5,174 nt of DNA from CAZXIY01 sp964640935 (GTDB taxonomy: Archaea; Thermoplasmatota; Thermoplasmata; Methanomassiliicoccales; Methanomethylophilaceae), in the NCBI GenBank assembly GCA_964640935.1, contig CAZXIY010000076.1, positions 1 to 5,174 on the forward strand, in the 5' to 3' direction. Numbering within the stretch: the first letter of the stretch is position 1; every line of letters begins with the position of its first letter. The position numbers and the translations under genes were made by a program. The notes beneath the pieces are model-generated. The model had not been told where the DNA came from, made no database searches, and saw nothing but the letters and a program-made list of their open reading frames with translations. Of this stretch, positions 1-4,196 are shown piece after piece.

Positions 1-11
1 CCCGAAGAACG

Positions 12-551
12 TCACACCCAGATGGCATGGCGTTTGCGCATATCCTCTTCGGTGACGCCTCTCTTCTTCATGATGCAGGGTATGAGGCTGTCGAAGAATA
101 TGCTGACCGTATCCTCGAATATCGTTCCCAGCGGGGCGTAGACGCTGTCGTCCGAGTCCTCGTGCTTCACGGTGATGACGGCATTCGAGGCATGGGCGAG
201 CTTGCTGGATGGACTTCCGGTAATGCAGACCACGTACGAGCCGATGCGTCTGGCTATGTTGGCCGTCTGCACCGCGGACATGGTCTCTCCGGTATTGGAC
301 ACGAGTATCGTCAGATCGTCCTTGGAGATGATCGGCGTGGTCATGTCGCCGACGAAATGAACGTCGAGACCGACCTGAACAAGACGCACCGCGAAAAGCT
401 GACCTACGAGCCCGGACCTTCCGGACCCGTAGATGAATACCGTCTTCGCATCCAGTATATGATCGATGAGCTTCTCCTGGATGTCCCCGTCGATGGAGCA
501 TACGGATGCGCGTATCTTCTCCAGCAGGTAATCCAGGGAATGGGTCCTCAT
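12..551 (-). CDS. hxlB: 6-phospho-3-hexuloisomerase (SIS domain)
   Basis: This cytoplasmic enzyme interconverts D-arabino-hex-3-ulose 6-phosphate and fructose 6-phosphate. In archaea without an oxidative pentose phosphate pathway, the reverse ribulose-monophosphate route supplies ribose phosphates. The 179-residue product is one SIS domain of normal family length. The phosphosugar loop YGSGRSGLVG is at residues 41-50, SNTGET at 85-90 (many relatives have SGSGET), APLGTIFE at 139-146, and the family's C-terminal EEDMRKRHA at 168-176. I chose the ATG at 551: it lies one base after the stop of the upstream gene, has GAGG about ten bases upstream, and gives the usual N-terminus. An in-frame ATG at 587 would add 12 proline- and arginine-rich residues inside the upstream gene and looks spurious. 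The gene is probably translated by coupling to its neighbour. The partner hexulose-phosphate synthase is not in the window. The identification is strong. Confidence 0.93.
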   Translation of the reverse strand: MRTHSLDYLLEKIRASVCSIDGDIQEKLIDHILDAKTVFIYGSGRSGLVGQLFAVRLVQVGLDVHFVGDMTTPIISKDDLTILVSNTGETMSAVQTANIARRIGSYVVCITGSPSSKLAHASNAVITVKHEDSDDSVYAPLGTIFEDTVSIFFDSLIPCIMKKRGVTEEDMRKRHAIWV

Positions 552-552
552 C

Positions 553-1611
553 TCAATCCTCGGCCTCGTCCCCGGCGGCCGCGGCACCGCCGTCGGCCTC
601 CTTCTTCTTCGCCCTGATCATCTTCGCGACCTTCTTGCTGAGGTATCTCTCGTGTATGATCCTCATGTACATCGCGTCGTGCTCGAGCAGCGGCGACGAG
701 GAGATTATCGTCATCTCGGGCCTCATCTCCACGAGGCATTCCGCCAGCGTGTCGAACTTGAGGTCCCCTTTCTTTATGGGCGTGAGCCTGTGCTCGTTCC
801 CGTCGGAGTGTTCCACTCCGGCGAAGAGCGAATGCATCGATCCTTTGCAGTACGGCTGCACCTGCTCGATGACGTACTTGAAGTCGTCGGTCTCGAGCAG
901 CGATCCGTTGGTGCGGGCGTGGTAGTGCGGCCAGTTTATGACCGGCACGAGACCCTTCACCGACTTGCAGATGTCCAGGACCTGGTCCAGGGACCCGAAC
1001 ACGTCCTGCTGTCCCGTTATCTCGACGCCGAGCTTCGGCGTGAGCTTCTCGCCCTTCCACCATTTCATGAGCTCGGTCACGTTGTCGTAGATGTTGCCGT
1101 CTATCGTCTCCTCGTCGTCTATCCCGTTGTAGAGTCCGAGGTTCGTGACCACGATATCGCCGCCGAGGGCGTTGACTATGAGCCCCGCATGTCTGATGCT
1201 GTCGAGGCAGTTGAATGTGAGATCGTTGTTGGACCCGAGGTCCATGTAGTACGGTGTGTGAAGCGATACCGACACGTCCAGCCTCTTGGCCATATCTCCT
1301 ATCGGTCCCAGGTTCCCGAAGCTGTTGGTTATCCCGGAGACCATCTGCACGAGGACGTCGTCCTCCTCGATGGGCTCGTTCGGATCGGTTATGGGTTCGT
1401 CGTCCCTCATTATCTCGACGACGAGACGGTCGTCCAGATCGCAGATCGTCTTGCCGACATCCTCCTCTTCGGGATAGGTGTCCATGGTGCTTGACCTGAC
1501 CATCTGTATCTCCAATGCCGTGAGGCTGAGATTGTGGACGTCCTCTATTCCGTCCTTGAGCGTGCGTCCTTTGCAGGACAGGGGTATTCCGGCGGGACCG
1601 AACCTTATCAT
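553..1611 (-). CDS. Endonuclease IV-like TIM barrel protein (xylose isomerase-like superfamily), metal site apparently altered
   Basis: The 352-residue product resembles archaeal homologues of endonuclease IV (Nfo, COG0648), which in the classical enzyme cuts DNA at abasic sites with a three-metal centre. The archaeal N-terminus RFGPAGIPLS (residues 3-12) is clear. Further family segments are SLHTPYY (116-122), GVEITG (195-200), a segment with HYHAR at 229-233, MHSLFAGVEHS (259-269), GNEHRLTPI (271-279) and SPLLEHDA (306-313). Likely metal ligands that remain are H118, E197, H229 or H231, H260 and H274. By my recollection of the family, three other positions hold N157, N226 and S305 where His, Asp and Glu are expected, so AP endonuclease activity is doubtful. 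The C-terminal 20 or so residues are lysine-rich, then alanine- and acid-rich. GGTGA six bases before the ATG supports the start. It is the first gene of an operon with hxlB, separated by one base, so a role on sugar phosphates is also possible. The fold is fairly sure; the reaction is not. Confidence 0.82.
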   Translation of the reverse strand: MIRFGPAGIPLSCKGRTLKDGIEDVHNLSLTALEIQMVRSSTMDTYPEEEDVGKTICDLDDRLVVEIMRDDEPITDPNEPIEEDDVLVQMVSGITNSFGNLGPIGDMAKRLDVSVSLHTPYYMDLGSNNDLTFNCLDSIRHAGLIVNALGGDIVVTNLGLYNGIDDEETIDGNIYDNVTELMKWWKGEKLTPKLGVEITGQQDVFGSLDQVLDICKSVKGLVPVINWPHYHARTNGSLLETDDFKYVIEQVQPYCKGSMHSLFAGVEHSDGNEHRLTPIKKGDLKFDTLAECLVEMRPEMTIISSSPLLEHDAMYMRIIHERYLSKKVAKMIRAKKKEADGGAAAAGDEAED

Positions 1612-1617
1612 ATCATT

Positions 1618-1622
1618 TCACC
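1618..1622 (-). promoter_or_regulatory. Ribosome binding site GGTGA that decides the start of the TIM barrel gene
   Basis: GGTGA lies six bases before the ATG at 1611. A competing ATG at 1616 is only one base away from it and runs into a stop after two codons. The site matches the archaeal 16S rRNA 3' end, and this supports 1611 as the true start. Confidence 0.7.
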
Positions 1623-1646
1623 GTGGGACGGCCTAACGCATCCTCT

Positions 1647-1657
1647 GATATATTTGT
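1647..1657 (-). promoter_or_regulatory. Putative TATA box for the TIM barrel-hxlB operon
   Basis: On the minus strand this reads ACAAATATATC, an AT-rich TATA-like element. It sits so that transcription would start near 1625, leaving a short leader that just includes the GGTGA site. Position and composition are the only evidence. Confidence 0.55.
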
Positions 1658-1743
1658 ATTCTATGGGAGGGACGGAATGTGCGGGTGCGCGCGATGCGTA
1701 TCTTCCTCTGTAATATGCTCATAATAAGAAAAGAGGACGGGAA

Positions 1744-1754
1744 GTTTTATTAAC
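1744..1754 (+). promoter_or_regulatory. Putative TATA box for the ribosomal protein operon
   Basis: The sequence GTTTTATTAAC follows a purine-rich stretch (GGACGGGAA) that could act as a TFB recognition element. The expected transcription start is roughly 1774-1780, so the leader before the eL18 ATG would be about 20-26 bases, or near zero for the small reading frame at 1780. Between the box and the start lie two near-identical words, CGTACCCA (1757-1764) and CGTTACCCA (1771-1779), of unknown meaning. Confidence 0.5.
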
Positions 1755-1779
1755 AACGTACCCATTCGAGCGTTACCCA

Positions 1780-1803
1780 ATGTCGGGAGAGTCAGTAAAA
1801 TGA
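1780..1803 (+). other. Seven-codon upstream reading frame overlapping the eL18 start
   Basis: An ATG at 1780 opens a frame encoding MSGESVK and stops at TGA 1801-1803, overlapping the eL18 ATG at 1800 as ATGA. Its ATG lies close to the predicted transcription start, so it could be read from a leaderless or near-leaderless mRNA and deliver ribosomes to eL18. Such short frames arise easily by chance. Only the geometry supports it. Confidence 0.25.
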
Positions 1804-2165
1804 AGAGTAACTTCAGCAAAACAGACCCCACCCTCATCGCTCTGATCGATCAGCTCAAAGCGAAAGAGAGGGAGAACGGAGCTGCTGTCTGGCGAGACAT
1901 TGCTAAGAGGCTCGAGAAACCCAGGAGGAACTGGGCCGAGACCAATCTTAGCAAACTTGACAGATACGCAAAGGACGGAGAGACAATCATAGTCCCCGGT
2001 AAAGTCCTTGCAGCAGGAAGCATCAGCAAGAAGATCACCGTCGCGGCGTACAACTTCTCGGAAGCTGCGCAGGCGGCCATAGTGGCGTCCGGCGGAAAGA
2101 CCATGACGCTCGCAGAGCTCATGGCGGCGAACCCGAAAGGTTCCAACGCCAGGATAATGAGGTGA
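1800..2165 (+). CDS. rpl18e: Large ribosomal subunit protein eL18 (L18e)
   Basis: This is a 121-residue structural protein of the archaeal 50S subunit, related to eukaryotic eL18 and bacterial uL15. The segments VWRDIAKRLEKPRRNWAE (residues 30-47), LDRYAKDGETIIVPGKVL (52-69), KKITVAAYNFSE (77-88) and the ending NPKGSNARIMR are typical of the family. The ATG at 1800 gives the expected N-terminus. GGGAGA at 1785-1790 lies nine bases upstream, and the ATG also overlaps the stop of a 7-codon frame, so translational coupling is possible. It is the first gene of the eL18-uL13-uS9-RpoN cluster, an order conserved in many archaea. Its stop codon lies inside the ribosome binding site of uL13. Confidence 0.96.
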   Translation: MKSNFSKTDPTLIALIDQLKAKERENGAAVWRDIAKRLEKPRRNWAETNLSKLDRYAKDGETIIVPGKVLAAGSISKKITVAAYNFSEAAQAAIVASGGKTMTLAELMAANPKGSNARIMR

Positions 2166-2166
2166 T
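2159..2166 (+). promoter_or_regulatory. Ribosome binding site of uL13 containing the eL18 stop codon
   Basis: GAGGTGAT includes the eL18 stop TGA at 2163-2165 and ends three bases before the uL13 ATG at 2170. A ribosome finishing eL18 would stop directly over the binding site of the next gene. The same motif and geometry occur before uS9. Confidence 0.75.
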
Positions 2167-2169
2167 TCT

Positions 2170-2595
2170 ATGGTCACTATTATAGACGCAAGGGACGCGA
2201 TCCTCGGAAGGCTCGGCAGCAATGTCGCACGCAGGATCATGGACGGCGAAGAGATCGTCATCGTCAACGCCGAGAGCATACTCATAACCGGCGAGAAGAG
2301 CTCGATCTTCAAGGACTACAAAGCGAAGGTCGACCGCGGAGACACGACCAAGAGGAAAGGACCGTTCTACCCCCGCAGGGCAGATCTGCTCTTCAAGAGA
2401 GCGGTCAGGGGAATGATCCCGTGGACATCCACATCCGGAAGAGAGGCGTACAGGAGACTTCACGTCTTCGTCGGAACGCCGAAGCAGTTCGCAGACTCCG
2501 GAAAAGAGACCGTGGAGTTCGCTATGAAGAAGATCGGCGGCAAATATACGACCCTTGGAGCCGTTTCCAAATTCCTGGGTTCTAACGTGAGGTGA
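2170..2595 (+). CDS. rpl13: Large ribosomal subunit protein uL13
   Basis: This 141-residue 50S subunit protein starts MVTIIDARDAILGRLGSNVA, the archaeal uL13 N-terminus. It continues with EEIVIVNAESILITG (residues 27-41), GPFYPRRADLLFKRAVRGMIPW (64-85), GREAYRRLHVFVGTP (90-104) and YTTLGAVSKFLG (126-137). The length is normal for archaeal members. The ATG at 2170 is fixed by GAGGTGAT just upstream. It sits between eL18 and uS9 with gaps of four and five bases, and the uL13-uS9 order is conserved from bacteria to archaea. Nothing in it is unusual. Confidence 0.97.
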   Translation: MVTIIDARDAILGRLGSNVARRIMDGEEIVIVNAESILITGEKSSIFKDYKAKVDRGDTTKRKGPFYPRRADLLFKRAVRGMIPWTSTSGREAYRRLHVFVGTPKQFADSGKETVEFAMKKIGGKYTTLGAVSKFLGSNVR

Positions 2596-2596
2596 T
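2589..2596 (+). promoter_or_regulatory. Ribosome binding site of uS9 containing the uL13 stop codon
   Basis: GAGGTGAT carries the uL13 stop TGA (2593-2595) and ends four bases before the ATG at 2601. It decides the uS9 start: an in-frame GTG at 2592 lies inside this site and would add three residues absent from relatives. Confidence 0.75.
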
Positions 2597-2600
2597 CCTG

Positions 2601-2999
2601 ATGGATTGCATTAACACAAGCGGAAAGAGAAAGACGGCGGTCGCGAGAGCGGTCGTGAAGGAAGGCACCGGAAGGATCACCATCAACAAGATCCCGCTCA
2701 ACATCTACACCCCCGAGCTCGCAAGGCTCAAGATCGAGGAACCCCTCGGACTTGCCGCCGACAAAGCGACGAAGGTAGATATCGCCGTTACCGTAGAGGG
2801 CGGCGGAGTCATGGGACAGGCAGCTGCGGCAAGGACCGCGGTCGCCAGAGGAATGTGCGAGTTCTTCAAGGACGATGAACTCGAGGCAGCGTACAGAGCT
2901 TACGACAGGACCCTCATCATCAACGATGACCGCAGGAAACTCCCGAAGAACGAGCTCGGCCACGGTGCCCGTGCCAAGAAGCAGAAATCATACCGTTGA
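2601..2999 (+). CDS. rps9: Small ribosomal subunit protein uS9
   Basis: This 132-residue 30S subunit protein has a C-terminal tail that, in the family, reaches the P-site tRNA. Family marks are NTSGKRKTAVARA at residues 5-17, VEGGGVMGQAAAARTAVARG (65-84), AYDRTLIINDDRRKLPKN (99-116) and the ending KKQKSYR. The final arginine, nearly universal and placed close to P-site tRNA, is present. The start at 2601 gives MDCINTSGKRK, matching relatives, and has a good ribosome binding site. It is part of the core operon, five bases after uL13 and twelve bases before rpoN. Confidence 0.97.
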   Translation: MDCINTSGKRKTAVARAVVKEGTGRITINKIPLNIYTPELARLKIEEPLGLAADKATKVDIAVTVEGGGVMGQAAAARTAVARGMCEFFKDDELEAAYRAYDRTLIINDDRRKLPKNELGHGARAKKQKSYR

Positions 3000-3005
3000 G
3001 GCGAT
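2998..3005 (+). promoter_or_regulatory. Ribosome binding site of rpoN overlapping the uS9 stop
   Basis: GAGGCGAT begins inside the uS9 stop codon and lies six bases before the rpoN ATG at 3012. A minimal start-stop pair (ATG TAA at 3004-3009) lies between the site and the gene; it is probably chance. Confidence 0.55.
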
Positions 3006-3011
3006 GTAAAG

Positions 3012-3203
3012 ATGATCATACCTGTGAGATGTTTCACATGCGGAAAGGTCATAGGCTCAGCCTATCCCGAGTACGTCAAGCGTGTAGAAATGGGCGAAGA
3101 CCCCCAGAAAGTGCTCGACGACCTCGGTCTCGAGAGATACTGCTGCCGCAGAATGATCATTTCCCACGCAGATTTGATAAAGGAGATATCTCCTCTCGGA
3201 TGA
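3012..3203 (+). CDS. rpoN: DNA-directed RNA polymerase subunit N (RPB10 homologue)
   Basis: This is a 63-residue zinc-binding subunit of archaeal RNA polymerase, equivalent to eukaryotic RPB10. It belongs to the assembly platform with subunits D, L and P. The N-terminus MIIPVRCFTCGKVIG is diagnostic. The zinc ligands are C7 and C10 (CFTC) and the adjacent pair C44-C45 (RYCCRRM). The length is normal. It closes the ribosomal protein cluster, as in many archaea; rpoK, often next, is absent and a tRNA gene follows after 33 bases. The start is supported by GAGGCGAT upstream. Confidence 0.97.
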   Translation: MIIPVRCFTCGKVIGSAYPEYVKRVEMGEDPQKVLDDLGLERYCCRRMIISHADLIKEISPLG

Positions 3204-3236
3204 TGCAAACACCTTCCCTTTAAACTTATTAAACAT

Positions 3237-3312
3237 GGGCCCGTGGGGTAGCTTGGTATCCTTCTTGCTTGGGGTGCAAGTAACTCCAGTTCAAATCTGG
3301 ACGGGCCCACCA
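3237..3312 (+). tRNA. tRNA-Pro (anticodon GGG), CCA encoded
   Basis: A full cloverleaf can be folded. The acceptor stem pairs GGGCCCG (3237-3243) with CGGGCCC (3302-3308) over seven perfect pairs. The anticodon stem pairs CTTGC with GCAAG around the loop TTGGGGT, giving anticodon GGG for proline codon CCC. The T stem pairs TCCAG with CTGGA around TTCAAAT. The D arm contains TAGCTTGGTA, with two Watson-Crick pairs and a weak remainder, which needs no special explanation in a tRNA-Pro. The variable loop is four bases. After discriminator A3309 the CCA end is encoded at 3310-3312. The AT-rich TTTAAACTTATTAAA at 3219-3233 is too near the 5' end to be a standard tRNA box A, so the tRNA may be cut from the rpoN transcript. 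Confidence 0.95.
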
Positions 3313-3317
3313 GATTC

Positions 3318-3326
3318 CTATTAATT
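3318..3326 (+). promoter_or_regulatory. Putative TATA box of the MNT-HEPN pair
   Basis: CTATTAATT is centred about 25 bases before the nucleotidyltransferase ATG at 3347. That spacing predicts transcription starting at or next to the start codon. No ribosome binding site precedes the ATG, which fits a leaderless mRNA. The start codon also lies in an 8-bp palindrome, CATGCATG (3342-3349). Confidence 0.5.
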
Positions 3327-3346
3327 CTGTACTGCAATTATCATGC

Positions 3347-3667
3347 ATGGATTTTGATTACAGCAAAGTCGACCTTGCAGTATCGAAACTCATCGACGGT
3401 CTGTCGCCCAGGGCGATAATCCTCTTCGGTTCTGCGGCCGACGGTACGACGGATGCGGACAGTGACATCGACATCATGGTGATAATGGACACCGATCTCG
3501 ATTATACTGAAAGGAACATCGAAGCTAGGTTAATCGTCGGCCACATAGGTATGCCGGTGGACGTTATCGTGCACACGCCGGATGAGATCGAAGAGGAGCG
3601 CGACAATCGTTATTCATTAATCCATGAGGTAATGAAGACAGGGAAGGTGCTGTACGGGGCAGTTTGA
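3347..3667 (+). CDS. Minimal nucleotidyltransferase (MNT, COG1708-like), HEPN partner or antitoxin
   Basis: This 106-residue protein is one MNT domain of the DNA polymerase beta fold. The catalytic pattern is complete: FGS at residues 27-29, D40-S-D-I-D42 after the usual spacer (G-S-x10-D-x-D), and the third acidic residue D72 in MPVDVIVH. The set binds the metal ions used for nucleotidyl transfer. In characterised MntA-HepT pairs the MNT protein acts as antitoxin by transferring AMP groups onto the HEPN toxin; that role is inferred here from gene order. The next frame, encoding a HEPN protein, begins at or one base beyond its stop, the usual arrangement. The start at 3347 has no ribosome binding site and is probably leaderless. 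It is the first gene behind the tRNA and looks intact. Confidence 0.9.
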   Translation: MDFDYSKVDLAVSKLIDGLSPRAIILFGSAADGTTDADSDIDIMVIMDTDLDYTERNIEARLIVGHIGMPVDVIVHTPDEIEEERDNRYSLIHEVMKTGKVLYGAV

Positions 3668-4015
3668 TGTGTCCGAATCTCGAGAAACGGCTATAGCGGG
3701 CTCCGTCGTTCTGCGGAATTGTTGAGAGATGCGGATGAGGAGTTGACATCAATCATCTGTTTTCATCCTCAGCAGTATGTGGAGAAAATGATCAAATCCA
3801 AATTGTCTTTGTATGGTATCGAATACAGGCGTTCCCATGATATTTCGTACCTTCTCGACCTGTTGCCCAGAGGCAAACTGCCTAATGATCATACCAGAGA
3901 TGCAGTTACATTGACCATGTATGCCGTTGATGCCCGTTACGATCCGATAACCCCTACCGTTGAACAGATGGAGAGGGCATTTGCAATCGCGGAGTCCATA
4001 GTTAGTGATCTTTAA
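3667..4015 (+). pseudogene. HEPN domain protein (COG2250-like) with a frameshifted 5' end
   Basis: The long frame from a TTG at 3719 to TAA at 4015 encodes 98 residues. It contains the HEPN segments CFHPQQYVEK (residues 14-23), RRSHDISYLL (37-46) and YAVDARYD (68-75). This matches the COG2250 branch commonly paired with MNT. The family is usually longer, and the missing first helix is visible upstream: the same frame reads GLRRSAELLRDADEEL back from 3719 but has no start codon before the MNT stop at 3665-3667. Starts exist in the other frames: GTG at 3669 gives MSESRETAIAG, and ATG at 3667 gives MCPNLEKRL then TAG. One added base in GGG (3698-3700), or one removed from AAA (3685-3687), would join either start to the body and give about 115 residues. 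The TTG at 3719 has no ribosome binding site. So this is a broken gene, a sequencing error, or a truncated product from TTG. Confidence 0.8.
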
Positions 4016-4094
4016 TTGAACTAACTTTCAAGTAGATCTATAAGAGGTGTCGACGGCTGCAAGACAATCTACGATGTGGTCATCGAATGCAGTC

Positions 4095-4119
4095 AAATAA
4101 TCCATTCAATCAATTATTT
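4095..4119 (+). repeat. Short AT-only inverted repeat between the HEPN and regulator genes
   Basis: AAATAAT (4095-4101) and ATTATTT (4113-4119) are perfect inverted copies with an 11-base spacer. No T-run follows, so it is a poor terminator. The rest of the 175-base gap holds no gene that I can support. Confidence 0.3.
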
Positions 4120-4150
4120 AGAGAATATTCAGATCATGGTCACAGAATAA

Positions 4151-4165
4151 TTGCATAAAATGTAA
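4151..4165 (+). promoter_or_regulatory. Upstream operator-like dyad of the regulator gene
   Basis: The 15 bases TTGCATAAAATGTAA form an imperfect dyad fitting TTRCAT-N3-ATGYAA (five of six pairs). The site is the mirror partner of the one at 4182-4196. The two centres, at 4158 and 4189, are 31 bp apart, about three helical turns, and the TATA-like region lies between them. It is probably bound by the product of the following gene; that is inferred. Confidence 0.65.
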
Positions 4166-4177
4166 ATAATATATTAA
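4163..4177 (+). promoter_or_regulatory. TATA-like region of the regulator gene
   Basis: TAAATAATATATTAA is the strongest AT-rich TATA candidate in the gap. It places the transcription start at or just around the ATG at 4191, so the message is probably leaderless. It lies between the two dyads, so occupancy of both would probably block the basal factors. Confidence 0.6.
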
Positions 4178-4181
4178 CAAT

Positions 4182-4196
4182 TTACATTTAATGCAA
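4182..4196 (+). promoter_or_regulatory. Downstream operator-like dyad overlapping the regulator start codon
   Basis: TTACATTTAATGCAA is the near-exact reverse complement of the upstream site. The wider arms 4151-4167 and 4180-4196 match at 16 of 17 positions. The ATG of the regulator lies within it, so binding would cover the transcription start. Confidence 0.65.

Noticed and set aside
552..587. An upstream ATG at 587 as the hxlB start
   Set aside because: It adds a proline- and arginine-rich extension within the upstream gene, and the ATG at 551 fits both the family N-terminus and the one-base spacing.
652..1494. A long plus-strand open frame opposite the TIM barrel gene
   Set aside because: The minus strand carries recognisable family motifs over the same stretch. 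The plus frame is rich in Val, Leu, Arg and His without motifs, as expected from the antisense of a GC-biased gene.
2592..2600. GTG at 2592 as the uS9 start
   Set aside because: It lies within the ribosome binding site and the uL13 stop, and adds residues not found in uS9 proteins.
3062..3337. A minus-strand reading frame across the tRNA and the 3' part of rpoN
   Set aside because: It is mostly the antisense of a tRNA gene, a familiar source of false proteins, and also runs over the conserved rpoN gene.
3667..3696. Reading the TAG at 3694 as pyrrolysine in the frame from ATG 3667
   Set aside because: Read through, the frame gives residues unlike HEPN proteins and soon stops at TGA; the HEPN body is in another frame.
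3684..3705. Programmed frameshifting as the way the HEPN gene is expressed
   Set aside because: There is no X XXY YYZ slippery heptamer and I see no clear downstream hairpin. A homopolymer indel is simpler.
4016..4190. CRISPR array, RNA gene or small protein in the HEPN-regulator gap
   Set aside because: There are no regularly spaced repeats, no cloverleaf and no open frame longer than a few codons; only the AT inverted repeat and the operator-promoter region stand out.
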